From Nitrospira sp. (lineage in GTDB: Bacteria > Nitrospirota > Nitrospiria > Nitrospirales > Nitrospiraceae), in assembly GCA_012032965.1 (NCBI GenBank), contig JAAUPT010000002.1:1-18838 (forward strand): a stretch of 18,838 nt of DNA, written 5' to 3'. Below, piece by piece: positions 1-8,788 of the stretch (within the stretch, counting starts at the first letter, position 1; each line of letters begins with the position of its first letter). The position numbers and the translations under genes are program-made. The notes under the pieces are model-generated. The model did not search any database. It saw only the letters and a program-made list of their open reading frames with translations, and had not been told where the DNA came from.

Positions 1-1
1 C

Positions 2-550
2 GAGTTACTCGTCGCGAAACGGGGAGTCTTATCTGAAGAAGAACGAGACGTCATTCGCACGCATCCTGAGAGAGGTCGCCGAATTCTTGCCGGACAGGGT
101 CCTGTATTCGAATGGATCGCCAGCATTAGCGCGCAGGAACACGAACGATGGGATGGCAGCGGGTATCCCTGTCGGCTCAAAGGCAAACAGATCGAAGAGG
201 CTGCACAGATCATCGGAATTGTTGATACGTTGGATGCCATGGTGACGACAAGGCCGTATCGTCACAACATCTCACCTCATCAGGCCATGCGCGAGCTCCT
301 TCTTCATGGCAAGGCAACGTTTTCACTTCCCGTGTTGAAAGCCATGGGAGACCAGATCACGTTGTATCCGATCGGAACGGTTGTCCGACTTAATACTGGA
401 GAAACAGTGACGGTCACGAAAACCAATTCACGTTATCCACTCCGGCCCGTCGTGACACTCATCAAATTCGGTGAACCGAGTGAGTTGGATTTATCACAAG
501 GCATGTCACGACATATCGTGGAAGTCCTGCAAGGTAGGGCGGTATCGTAG
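2..550 (+). CDS. HD-GYP domain protein, C-terminal part (c-di-GMP phosphodiesterase type), partial
   Basis: The reading frame is open from the window edge to TAG at 548-550, so only the last 182 residues are seen. Landmarks of the HD-GYP fold are visible: HPERGRRIL (HP..G..IL block), then EHERWDGSGYP at nt 137-169, carrying the GYP signature, then VDTLDAM and RPYR. The family hydrolyses c-di-GMP at a di- or trinuclear metal centre. The HD pair itself lies before the window. The usual HHE metal motif reads EHE here, so one metal-ligand His is replaced by Glu; activity is therefore uncertain. A C-terminal extension (IGTVVRLNTGETVTV, then RPVV) resembles the beta-rich tail of many HD-GYP proteins. 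Whether a receiver or other sensor domain precedes it cannot be seen. The next gene starts 11 bases downstream on the same strand, so it probably shares the transcript and ties the glycan locus to c-di-GMP. Confidence 0.85.
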   Translation, partial: ELLVAKRGVLSEEERDVIRTHPERGRRILAGQGPVFEWIASISAQEHERWDGSGYPCRLKGKQIEEAAQIIGIVDTLDAMVTTRPYRHNISPHQAMRELLLHGKATFSLPVLKAMGDQITLYPIGTVVRLNTGETVTVTKTNSRYPLRPVVTLIKFGEPSELDLSQGMSRHIVEVLQGRAVS

Positions 551-553
551 GAG
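549..553 (+). promoter_or_regulatory. Ribosome binding site for the export lipoprotein
   Basis: AGGAG overlaps the TAG stop of the HD-GYP gene and sits 8 bases before the ATG at 562, supporting that start and coupling of the two genes. Confidence 0.6.
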
Positions 554-561
554 ATGGTCTT

Positions 562-1356
562 ATGCTGCGAATTCATGGGAAGGCGATAATCCTCGCTCTG
601 TGCATCGTACAGATCAGCCTGCTTCATCTAACAGGGTGCCGAAACCCAGGACAATCGACATTACCACCTTCAGCAGTGAGCACCGGTCCACAATCACTTC
701 CCCCGCTGCCCAAAGGGGATGTGTTTGCCGACGAAACAGTGCCAACGGCGGATGCCCCGATCGAAACAGGCGACACCTTGGAGGTGGTCATTCGACGCGG
801 AGCGGGGGAAGAGAAGTACAGCAGTTTAGTACGAGAGAACGGGTCCGTCTCCGTCGGATTCATGGAGGTACCCGTCGGAGGCGTCACGGTCGCTGAGGCG
901 GAGCGGCGAGTGCAAGATGCGGCTAGACCATTTATGAAGGAACCCCGGGCCCAGGTTGCGCTCAAGAAGAAACTGCTCAAGATCAAACGGGTATTCGTAT
1001 TTGGGGACGTCAAGAAACCCGGGATGGTTCCGATGGCACGGAATATGACGGTGCTACAGGCACTGGCAGCTGCGGACAATTTCTACGAGACGGCACTCTT
1101 GGAAGAAATCCGAGTGGTCCGAGGTGGAGACTTCACAAACCCGAAGATCTTGACGGCTGATTTAGCTCGCCTGTTCACATACGGTGACCTCTCGCGAAAC
1201 ATCGCACTCGAAGAAAACGACGTAATTTTTGTTCCTCGTGAACAGCTCGGAGACGCGACGGAAGCGGCGAAGAAACTGACGCCGATCGTTCAAGCTGCGA
1301 TCATGCCGCTTTATCCGGCATATTTGATCCCAGCATTTACTTCGTTCAAGCCATAA
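562..1356 (+). CDS. Polysaccharide export lipoprotein (Wza/GumB type, Poly_export + SLBB)
   Basis: A protein of 264 residues. It begins with a lipoprotein signal: charged start, hydrophobic stretch, and lipobox LTGC with the lipidated Cys at residue 26. A Poly_export domain follows at about residues 66-136 (ETGDTLEVVIRRG is the typical opening of this domain). An SLBB beta-grasp domain starts near residue 143 (VFVFGDVKKPG), and a short C-terminal segment rich in A, P and Y (about 231-264) may form the membrane-crossing helix. By family knowledge these proteins form the outer-membrane channel through which a polysaccharide leaves the cell, docking on the inner-membrane chain-length protein, here the next gene. 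It is shorter than E. coli Wza (about 380 residues) and has room for only one SLBB domain, as in many GumB-like proteins. The ATG is supported by AGGAG at 549-553. The frame is intact. Confidence 0.93.
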   Translation: MLRIHGKAIILALCIVQISLLHLTGCRNPGQSTLPPSAVSTGPQSLPPLPKGDVFADETVPTADAPIETGDTLEVVIRRGAGEEKYSSLVRENGSVSVGFMEVPVGGVTVAEAERRVQDAARPFMKEPRAQVALKKKLLKIKRVFVFGDVKKPGMVPMARNMTVLQALAAADNFYETALLEEIRVVRGGDFTNPKILTADLARLFTYGDLSRNIALEENDVIFVPREQLGDATEAAKKLTPIVQAAIMPLYPAYLIPAFTSFKP

Positions 1357-1383
1357 CGCGGTGGACTAAGACGTGAGCTATTC

Positions 1384-3522
1384 ATGGCGCAATACGAACT
1401 GAACGTCATCGATTACTGGCTGATCCTCAAGAAGCGCAAGTACCTGATACTACTGTCTGCTGTTATGGTCGTGGTCTTTACATTCCTCTTTTCAGAGTTT
1501 CTCAAGCCCAATCCAATCTACGAAGCCTCCGCACGAGTAAAGTTTGAACGGAGCGCGACGATGGCCCAGCAGCTTTTGGAATCACTCTCCTACTCGAACC
1601 TGAATGATATTGGCACACAGATCGAATTCATCAGAAGCTTTCCCGTCATGGAGCGTGTAGCAACAGATCTTGGCCGAGTCGCACCGGACACATCGGAGGA
1701 GGCGAAGCGGTCAGCTGCTTATCTCAATATCATTTACAACCTGGGCCAAGAGATCGCAGCACAACGTGAAGGTGATACGAACATCATTCGTATCTCTGCC
1801 AAGTCCGATCAACCTGAACAGGCTGAACGGATGGCCAATTCCACTGCATCCGCCTACCGAGTGGAAAACATCGCGGCCCGCAACCGCCTCGTCACCGAAT
1901 CGAAACGGTTCGTGGAAGAACAGTTAGCAAACTTGGAAAACATCTGAATGACTCTGAGGAGGCGTTGAGGACCTTTAAAGAGAAAGAAGGCCAAGTATTT
2001 CTGTCTGATGAAGCGAGAGCTGCCTTGGATACCTTCACTCGGCTCGAAGAACACTACAACGAAGTCTTACGAAAACGTGCTGAAGGCGAGCGTCAGATCG
2101 AAGTGTTGAAACGATCTGATGCGATCATCGGCAATCAAACCGGCCGAATCTTTACTGAAGAACAAAATGCGCTTCTCACGATTCTGAATCAACGGTTATT
2201 GGATCTGATTCAAGAGAGAGACACACTGCTCATTAACTACACGCCCGATCACCCGCAAGTGACGGAGCAACAGAACAAAATTGATAAATGTCAAATCTGA
2301 AATGATCAAAGAGCTGAGGTCCAAAGTCTCCACACTAATGGATCGAGAGGACGCGCTCCAAGAGCAGCGGAATCACTACCGAAAGCGCTATCTCGGATAC
2401 CCGCGCGCTGCGATTCAAATGACGCGCTTGGAGCGTGAGGTCAAGATCAATACGGATCTCCTTGCGACGCTGAAGGCCAAACATCAGGAGTTGCTGATCA
2501 AAGGAGCGGAACGGATTGAGGAAGTCACAATGATCGCTCCAGCTATGACGCCCAGAAGCCCTATCAATGCGTCTAATGTCGCATTGAACTTGATGATCGG
2601 AGGGCTGATGGGATGCTTTCTCGGAATCGTACTTGCCTTCGGGCGTGAGTCCTTTGATACCTCCATCGGCACCATCGAAGGAGTCGAGGAGTTTCTCAAA
2701 GTTCCTGTGTTAGGAATTATTCCGCAGTTCGACCACAAGGTCCTAAAAGACATGGCTCAGGAAGCGTTGCCTCCGGACGCACCGTCCTCCATGGCTGAAA
2801 GTTTATCGAAATTGATCTGTTTGCTTGATCCAAAGTCTGTCTTGTCTGAAAGCCTTCGCTCGCTACGGACAAACATTCAATTCGCAAGTTTAGACCGCAG
2901 GGTCAAATCGATCATCTTTACCAGTGCCGGTCTTGGAGAAGGCAAAAGTACCTGTGTCATCAATTTGGCCATTACCATGGCGCAAGAAGGGATGAAGGTC
3001 CTGCTGGTGGATGCCGATCTTCGCAAGCCGATTGTCCATCAGCGGCTGGGGCTGGAACGCGAGCCGGGCTTGGTCGATGCATTGCTCGGGACGACCTCTT
3101 GGCGCGCCTATGTTCGTTCGGCCACAGACCTTATGCTTGGGACGGTCGGTGTCGATCGGCTCATGAATACGCCCGGGCTGGATAACCTACATGTCCTTAC
3201 CAGCGGATCCGAATCGGGCAACCCAAACGAGTTTCTTAACATTAATAAGATCAAAGCCCTGACAGCCGAAATGCAAGAAGACTACGACATTGTGTTGATC
3301 GATACACCACCGATTCTTCCGGTGACGGATGCAGTTGCCTTTAGCTCTCGCGTCGATGGGGCCGTCCTGGTGTACCAGGTAGGGCGAATCGGGCGGAACG
3401 CACTTAAACGTGCCAAATTCCTGCTCGACCATGCCCAAGCAAATGTTCTTGGTGTGGTCTTGACCAACGTGAAATCGGAAGTAACGCCGGAGTACGGGCT
3501 CTATCGCTACGAGTATCGCTGA
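1384..3522 (+). CDS. Chain-length determinant / tyrosine autokinase (Wzc/GumC + CpsD type), two frame breaks
   Basis: Inner-membrane polysaccharide co-polymerase fused to a bacterial tyrosine kinase; the corrected length is 712 residues, normal for the family. Order: Wzz-type N-terminus (NVIDYWLILKKRKY), TM1 at about residues 20-38, a long periplasmic coiled-coil region, TM2 at about 401-420, then the kinase. The kinase shows Walker A GLGEGKST (516-523), Walker A' VLLVDADLRKP (from 539), Walker B DIVLIDTPP (from 635), and a C-terminal tyrosine cluster Y704, Y707, Y709, Y711, the usual autophosphorylation tail. The frame is lost at the A run 1937-1940 (one A too few; TGA follows at 1945) and regained at the A run 2286-2288 (one A too many). 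Between them the protein continues in the shifted frame as a clear coiled coil. Read literally the gene is broken in three; I infer sequence errors. The family controls chain length and export with the lipoprotein upstream. Confidence 0.92.
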
Positions 3523-3531
3523 CGTGACTTC

Positions 3532-3536
3532 AGGAG
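3532..3536 (+). promoter_or_regulatory. Ribosome binding site for the O-antigen ligase-like gene
   Basis: AGGAG lies 10 bases before the ATG at 3547, in the 24-base gap after the kinase stop codon. It supports this start. Confidence 0.55.
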
Positions 3537-3546
3537 CTGCACTGCC

Positions 3547-4928
3547 ATGCAACCAGCGGCCATTAGTGCACAGGACAGTCTCGTGGTTTCAGTACTTGCG
3601 GTCGCAATCGCATTGGGTCTTACACTCACGACACCCACTATCGGCCTACAAGCCGCCGTCGGGCTTTTGATCATCCTGACGGCTTTCACTTCCGTATCGG
3701 CCGCGCTCTATCTCCTTATCGCTTCGATGTTGTTGTCGCCGGAGATTGCAATCGGGCGGATCGAGGGACGCGGTGTCGGAGGACGAGAGCTGTCGTTCCG
3801 GATGGACGACATTCTCTTGGTCATCATCGGAATGAGCTGGCTTGTTAAGAACATTCTCTACCGCGAACTTGCTCTGTTTCGGGAAACACCCCTGAATCGA
3901 CCGATCGCCGCATACATGGTGATCTGCGTAGTCTCAACGTTATTCGGTGTCCTCAATGGACATGTTCGACCGACGACAGGATTTTTCTTTGTGCTGAAGT
4001 ACTTTGAATATTTCTTTGTATTTTTCATGGTCGTGAACCACGTACGTTCTCAACAGCAGGTGGTGGGACTCGTGGTGGCGTTACTCGTCGTCGGTCTAAT
4101 CGTGAGTTTCTTCGCCATCTCTCAAATACCGAGTGGTTTGCGCGCATCCGCACCTTCGAAGGAGAAGGCGGAGAGCCTAATACGTTGGGCGGTTACTTAG
4201 TATTTCTGCTGGCCATAATGACAGGCCTTTTGTTGCATGTTCAGATCGGTCCGATTCGCATCGCGTTGTTAGTACTCGGTGGTTTTGCCATCTTGGCGCT
4301 GATGGCCACCTTGTCACGGTCTTCCTATCTGGCTGGCGCCGTCCTGTTGGTGGCCGTAGGGTTGACCCAGTGGCGACGGCCACGTGTTGTCACAGTTCTG
4401 CTTCTCATCATCGCCTTGATCCCATTGTTTGCACCGGAGAACGTTAAACATCGTGTGAATGAAACATTTTTCGGGCGCCAATATGGTGGAGAAATTAAAG
4501 TCGGCGCTGTTGGGCTTGACCTTTCCACAACCGAACGACTGAAGTCATGGGCGTATGTCTTGAAGGATTGGGTTCATGATCCAATCCTGGGTCGTGGGAT
4601 CACTGGGTATGCGTGGGCGGATGCACAGTACGTCAAGATCATTGGGGAAACGGGTCTTGCGGGCATCATCGCCTTCGGGTTTATCGTCTATCGCCTCTGG
4701 CGATGTGCTCGAGAGTCGTTTCTGTCACAAACTGATCCGTTCGCAAAGGGGCTGGCTCATGGTTTCCTTTTAGGGTTAATCGCCATGCTTGCACACGGCG
4801 TTGGCGCCAATACCTTTATCATCATTCGCATTATGGAACCATTTTGGCTTTGTGCTGGTCTCGTCATGTTATTGCCGACTCTATCAGCTGAAGGAGAGGT
4901 ATCGCTCAAACAGGAGGAGGCGACGTGA
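3547..4928 (+). CDS. O-antigen ligase/polymerase-like membrane protein (Wzy/WaaL type), one frame break
   Basis: A polytopic membrane protein of about 460 residues after correction, with around ten or more hydrophobic segments. The Wzy_C-like region lies near residues 320-385: STTERLKSW, then DPILGRGITGYAW and IIGETGLAG, the conserved large periplasmic loop and the following helix of O-antigen ligases and polymerases. The family joins polyprenyl-linked glycan units to each other or to an acceptor in the periplasm; sequence alone does not separate polymerase from ligase. The frame breaks at 4153-4154: reading one extra C gives APFEGEGGEPNTLGGYL, a smooth continuation, whereas the literal frame stops at TAG 4198-4200. 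The downstream piece in the other frame runs to TGA 4926-4928. Its place beside the Wza- and Wzc-like genes suggests it polymerises the repeat unit of this locus. Confidence 0.87.
4912..4920 (+). promoter_or_regulatory. Strong ribosome binding site deciding a GTG start
   Basis: AGGAGGAGG, an excellent Shine-Dalgarno stretch, lies just before GTG 4925. It selects the GTG that overlaps the upstream stop (GTGA, 4925-4928). Confidence 0.7.
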
Positions 4929-6112
4929 CCTGGTTTCTCTTTTGTTATTGGTATGAGCCGGATGCTCCGCGGGATCCAGTTGGATTGGTTCGTATGTGGA
5001 AATTGGCCGATACACTCAGCCAGATCGGGGATAGAGTCACGATGTTTCCTCCTCGGTATCGATCCGCAGTGAGTCGTCGTGCCTGCACAGTCATTCCCAT
5101 CGAGGTGATCCATCTCCCGTTGATTCGTCCACTATCATATGCCCTGGGATCGTTTATTCAGGGACTGGTTCGTGCACTCCTGACCAAGCCGGACATTGTG
5201 TACTACCGGTGGATGGATAGTCCGCATGCATTGATTCTCGCCAAGTTGCTGCGAATACCATGCGTCTGCGAAGTGAACGGTGAGCCGGTTCCTGACTGGC
5301 TCGGCGATCGAACCTGGTGGGTTCGATGCCTGAAAGAACTTTTGGCCAGACTCGCCTTCAGATATTGCGATCGGATTGTTGTGCTGACGGACGGGTTGCG
5401 GTCGTTGCTTCATCATCGCTATGGGGTTCCCCTTGAACGGATCGCAGTGCTTCCCAGCGGCACAGATGAGCAACAGTTTGCTCCACGCGATCCTGTGGCA
5501 TCTCGCCTTGAACTTGGTCTTGTACCTGCTCGTGCTTACATCGGGTTTGTTGGGAGCTTTTACCGATATCAAGGTCTCTCTTGTCTGCTGGATGCGATGG
5601 TGTTGATCAAAGAAGCCTGCCCAACTACGCACCTTGTACTCGTGGGCGATGGGGAGGTGGTCGAAGAGCTTAAGCAACAGGCGAGACGTCTGAGGATGGA
5701 GGGCAACATTACCTGGACCGGTCGTGTTCCCTACTGGGAGGTGCCGGTTTGGATTGGTGCCATGAATCTCTGTGTGGCCCCCTTTTGTGGAGACCGTGGA
5801 GAGACCTCTCCGGTGAAGATCTTTGATTACCTCGCTTGCCAACGCCCGGTGGTCGCTTGCGCGATTCCATCGGTTGTGTCGACATTCACTCCTGATAGTG
5901 GTGTGCAACTGATCCCGTCTGACCAGGCTCGTCCACTTGCCGACGCCATCATTACCCTGTTGAACAACCCGGCTCGGTGTACAGTCATGGGACAACAGGG
6001 TCGTCAATTTATAGAGGGCAGGTTCTCCTGGACTGCCATTGTCAAGCAGCTTCGTCATTGGCTCAGCGAAGACATCATGGGAAGCCATCATGCACATTCT
6101 CACGTACTGTGA
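4925..6112 (+). CDS. GT4-family glycosyltransferase (first of a tandem pair)
   Basis: A 395-residue cytoplasmic GT-B enzyme. The N-terminal half carries the acceptor-side Rossmann domain (KPDIVYYRWMDSP, then CEVNGEP at about 115-121). The C-terminal half is the GT4 nucleotide-sugar domain: LPSGTDEQQF (from about 176), YIGFVGSFYRYQGL (from 205), LVLVGDGEVV, then ETSPVKIFDYLACQRPVVA, corresponding to the EX7E region with Asp in place of the second Glu. The family transfers sugars from nucleotide donors with retention of configuration; donor and acceptor cannot be read here. The start is GTG, chosen for the strong AGGAGG upstream and the GTGA overlap with the preceding gene. The 3' end overlaps the next gene by 23 bases. 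It closely resembles that neighbour in its C-terminal half, suggesting a duplication. Confidence 0.92.
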   Translation: MTWFLFCYWYEPDAPRDPVGLVRMWKLADTLSQIGDRVTMFPPRYRSAVSRRACTVIPIEVIHLPLIRPLSYALGSFIQGLVRALLTKPDIVYYRWMDSPHALILAKLLRIPCVCEVNGEPVPDWLGDRTWWVRCLKELLARLAFRYCDRIVVLTDGLRSLLHHRYGVPLERIAVLPSGTDEQQFAPRDPVASRLELGLVPARAYIGFVGSFYRYQGLSCLLDAMVLIKEACPTTHLVLVGDGEVVEELKQQARRLRMEGNITWTGRVPYWEVPVWIGAMNLCVAPFCGDRGETSPVKIFDYLACQRPVVACAIPSVVSTFTPDSGVQLIPSDQARPLADAIITLLNNPARCTVMGQQGRQFIEGRFSWTAIVKQLRHWLSEDIMGSHHAHSHVL

Positions 6113-7277
6113 TGAAGACCTCGGCATAGCGGCCGGTGGTTCACGACAAGTGCTGGAATTCGCCAAGGCATTAGCTGTCCGCGGGCATGACGTCACCGTG
6201 GTAGCACCGGAGTCAGAGCAACTCAGCCTCGGCATTTCTGTTACACCACCGATACGAATACAGATGGTCCCCGTCATCAGGTGGGGAGGCCTGCGCCCTG
6301 TTTCTTTTCTCCTAAGCTCAAAACGGATATTGACAAGACTGTTACGTGATGCAACTCCGGACGTGTTGCTGTGGTTCGATTCCCCAGGACAAATCGCCCC
6401 TCTATGGGCATTACAAAAGAATTCCTGCCCCGTCGTGTACTTTGTTAATGGACTCCCGAGCGAGGAAGTCCAGGGGATGTGGCGTCTCGCACCATTCCTT
6501 AGCCTCTTGAGCCATGGACTTCGCCTGGCCACAAGGAACGCGAACGTGATCGTAAGTGTTTGCCCCGAGCTCTTCCACAGCCTCAAGTCAATAGAGCCGA
6601 TCGATTCAGGTAAGTGTACGGTGATCAAAAACGGTGTCGATCCTGTTCACTTCTCTCCTCAGCCCCATCACATGGCCCGAAGAGAGTTGTCGCTTGTCGA
6701 TCAAGGACCGTACATCGGCTTTGTCGGTGGGTTTTTCCCGTGGCACGGTCTCGACACACTCGTTGATGCAATCGCCATTGTCGTGAAATCGCACCCCACT
6801 GTTCAATGTCTCCTAGTCGGCGAAGGACAGACCCAACTAGCGCTCAAGGCACAGGTTGAGCGCCTACGCCTATCTCGCCATATCCATTTCGTTGGGCGTA
6901 CCGACTTCGACAACGTACCGAAATGGATTGCCGCCTGCGATGTCTGTGTGGTGTTACACAGACAGACGAGATCCTATCCGGGCGATTCGATGAAGTTGTG
7001 GGAGTATCTAGCTTGCGGGCGTCCCGTGGTTGCGACAGCAGGGCCTGGATACGGAGATGTCGTCGTTGACTTCCGCTGTGGTTTGTCCGTTCAAGCCGAC
7101 GATCACGACGATCTGGCTCATCAGATTATTACCTTGCTGGACAACCCAGAGCTTCGAGCGAAGATGGGCCAACGAGGACGATCTGCCGTCGTGCAAACTC
7201 ACACCTGGTCTACTCGAGCCGTGCAACTCGAACAGGTATGCCAACAAGCTATCGGTCGAACAGCGTTAGCCGCGTGA
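6090..7277 (+). CDS. GT4-family glycosyltransferase (second of a tandem pair)
   Basis: A 395-residue GT-B glycosyltransferase. The N-terminus MHILTYCDED with AAGGSRQV (residues 14-21) is the usual glycine-rich first loop. The C-terminal GT4 domain shows IKNGVDPVHFSP, YIGFVGGFFPWHGLDTL, LLVGEGQTQ, and DSMKLWEYLACGRPVVA at the EX7E position, where the second Glu is kept but the first is not obvious. The stretches YIGFVGxF, the EYLACGRPVVA region and IITLLDNP closely match the gene before it, so the two look like tandem paralogues. I chose ATG 6090 because translation from it starts exactly at the expected first beta strand and GGGAAG lies a few bases upstream; it overlaps the preceding gene by 23 bases. 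The frame is intact. The likely role is adding one sugar of the repeat unit; specificity is unknown. Confidence 0.91.
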   Translation: MHILTYCDEDLGIAAGGSRQVLEFAKALAVRGHDVTVVAPESEQLSLGISVTPPIRIQMVPVIRWGGLRPVSFLLSSKRILTRLLRDATPDVLLWFDSPGQIAPLWALQKNSCPVVYFVNGLPSEEVQGMWRLAPFLSLLSHGLRLATRNANVIVSVCPELFHSLKSIEPIDSGKCTVIKNGVDPVHFSPQPHHMARRELSLVDQGPYIGFVGGFFPWHGLDTLVDAIAIVVKSHPTVQCLLVGEGQTQLALKAQVERLRLSRHIHFVGRTDFDNVPKWIAACDVCVVLHRQTRSYPGDSMKLWEYLACGRPVVATAGPGYGDVVVDFRCGLSVQADDHDDLAHQIITLLDNPELRAKMGQRGRSAVVQTHTWSTRAVQLEQVCQQAIGRTALAA

Positions 7278-7318
7278 GTGGGATGGGGGACCACAGACGA
7301 AATGATGGCCTGCTAGTT

Positions 7319-8776
7319 ATGTGTCCTCACAACAATACTGCGACAACTCTACGTCTGCGCGAACGGATCCTCCGCGCTGGTGGGTGGGCCGGCGGAGGAT
7401 TCCTCTTCGACAAGGTCACAGCGGCAGTCCAGTTGGTTATCCTCGCAAGACTCTTGACTCCAGCAGATTTTGGGGTGATGGCGGCATCGGCGGCCATCGT
7501 CTTGGCATTCATGACGATCAGCGAATTGGGTCTCGAATCAAGCTTGGTCTCCAAGCCACAGGTCGAACAGAGGGATTTGGAGGTGGTATGGACATTGGCC
7601 GTTGGTCGTGGGGTTGCCATGGCCCTGTGTCTCTGGACATCGGCCGATTTGATCGGCCAGGCGATGCAGATGGCTCAACTGCCTGAAGTCCTGCGCGTTC
7701 ACGCATGGGCACTCGTCCTGCAGGGATTGCACAGTCCCGGGATGGCTATACTCCTGAAGAATCTCGACTTTAAGCGACGTGTCGCAATGGATCTCGCCCG
7801 CCGTTTGGTCGAGGCCGCTGTGACCATCACGCTTGCGTTCTGGTTTCGAAATGTATGGGCGCTGTTACTAGGACAACTGGTTGGACTGTCCGTCAGTAGT
7901 CTTCTGTCATTCAGGGTGGCTCCGTTCAAGCTGCGGCCATCCCTTCACCGGCCCACGCTGAACTACGTTCTGCGGTACGGCGCACATTTGAATGTTACGG
8001 CGCTCTGTATCTTTGGTGTCATGAGTGGTGGAGAACTCCTCATCGGGCGCATGCTCGGACAAGAATCATTGGGACTCTATCAGATTGCACTGGCGATTCC
8101 TCTCTTGATCGGTGTGCGGGCCACAGCCTTGATTCATCAGCTCAGCATGCCGACCTATGCACTTCTCCAAAATGACCGGCCAGGGCTTGCGCGCGTCTTC
8201 GACCTACAAATGGGGTTGGCTTGTCTTGTCTTCATTCCGCCTGCAGTCGGAATCGCAGTACTTGCACCCGTTATCGTGCCGCTGGCCTTCGGGATGCAAT
8301 GGCTGTCCATCATCGATCCCTTGAGAATACTCTGCCTGTACGCCGTTTGCGCCGGATTGTCGAGCGTGATGACGGCATTGCATTACGGAGTAAATCGAGT
8401 AGATCTTCAGATGAGGAGTTGGGTCATACAATTTCTCTTCTATGCAGCGGTGATCGTTCCGCTGATAGGGTTTGCCGGCATCACCGGGGCGGCTGCGGCT
8501 CTCGCTGCCTGTTACCTGGTCGGTCTTTCACTTCAATGGGTGGGAACAAGAGCACTGATCGGAAAATCGGCAGATGGGACCTTGTGGTCTATCGGACGCG
8601 CTGGGTGTGTTGCCGTGATTCTCACGGGAAGTCTTGTACTCGTAGCAGACACCGGAATTGTTTCGATGATGTCTTGGTTGATTGTGGCCATCTGTACGGG
8701 AGTGTTGGGGTGGTACTGCTGGCATGTGTGGTCGGTTGAGGTGCCACGATTGAAAGTGCTCTGGGACCATCACTGA
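7319..8776 (+). CDS. Wzx-like polysaccharide flippase (MOP superfamily, RfbX/lipopolysaccharide exporter type)
   Basis: An inner-membrane protein of 485 residues with roughly 12-14 hydrophobic segments. It opens with LRERILRAGGWAGGGFLFDK followed by QLVILARLLTPADFGVMA, the hallmark start of the polysaccharide-exporter branch of the MOP/MATE superfamily, whose members flip lipid-linked oligosaccharides to the periplasm. The start is uncertain. ATG 7319 puts the usual N-terminus about 13 residues in. ATG 7283 and a GTG at 7274 that would overlap the previous stop (GTGA) are in the same frame, and none has a convincing Shine-Dalgarno. With ATG 7319 the gap of 41 bases before it is the longest gene-free stretch in the window. 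With the Wzy-like gene at 3547 it defines a Wzx/Wzy-dependent pathway. Confidence 0.9.
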   Translation: MCPHNNTATTLRLRERILRAGGWAGGGFLFDKVTAAVQLVILARLLTPADFGVMAASAAIVLAFMTISELGLESSLVSKPQVEQRDLEVVWTLAVGRGVAMALCLWTSADLIGQAMQMAQLPEVLRVHAWALVLQGLHSPGMAILLKNLDFKRRVAMDLARRLVEAAVTITLAFWFRNVWALLLGQLVGLSVSSLLSFRVAPFKLRPSLHRPTLNYVLRYGAHLNVTALCIFGVMSGGELLIGRMLGQESLGLYQIALAIPLLIGVRATALIHQLSMPTYALLQNDRPGLARVFDLQMGLACLVFIPPAVGIAVLAPVIVPLAFGMQWLSIIDPLRILCLYAVCAGLSSVMTALHYGVNRVDLQMRSWVIQFLFYAAVIVPLIGFAGITGAAAALAACYLVGLSLQWVGTRALIGKSADGTLWSIGRAGCVAVILTGSLVLVADTGIVSMMSWLIVAICTGVLGWYCWHVWSVEVPRLKVLWDHH

Positions 8777-8780
8777 AGGA
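8776..8780 (+). promoter_or_regulatory. Ribosome binding site for the methyltransferase at 8789
   Basis: AAGGA overlaps the flippase stop codon and lies 8 bases before GTG 8789, supporting a GTG start. Confidence 0.55.
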
Positions 8781-8788
8781 AGCTGACC

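Noticed and set aside
624..1079. Minus-strand open frame opposite the export lipoprotein
   Set aside because: The plus-strand product has a lipobox, Poly_export and SLBB signatures; the antisense translation has none.
1930..1950. Programmed ribosomal frameshifting as an explanation of the kinase break
   Set aside because: The zero-frame codons GAA-AAC do not form a canonical X-XXY-YYZ slippery heptamer, no hairpin was evident downstream, and a matching +1 break follows at 2286. Eight such events in one operon are better explained by indels.
5135..6628. Long open frame of 497 codons on the minus strand
   Set aside because: It lies antisense to two well-conserved GT4 genes, its translation shows no domain or sensible hydrophobicity, and it spans their overlap. 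It is a shadow of the codon bias of the real genes.
7238..7318. Longer N-terminus for the flippase starting at upstream codons in the same frame
   Set aside because: The added residues are polar and not family-like, and would overlap the upstream glycosyltransferase. ATG 7319 fits the family start better, though 7274 or 7283 cannot be fully excluded.
8221..8739. Second plus-strand frame of 172 codons inside the flippase gene
   Set aside because: Arg/Ser/His-rich translation without motifs, fully inside a clear membrane-protein gene in another frame.
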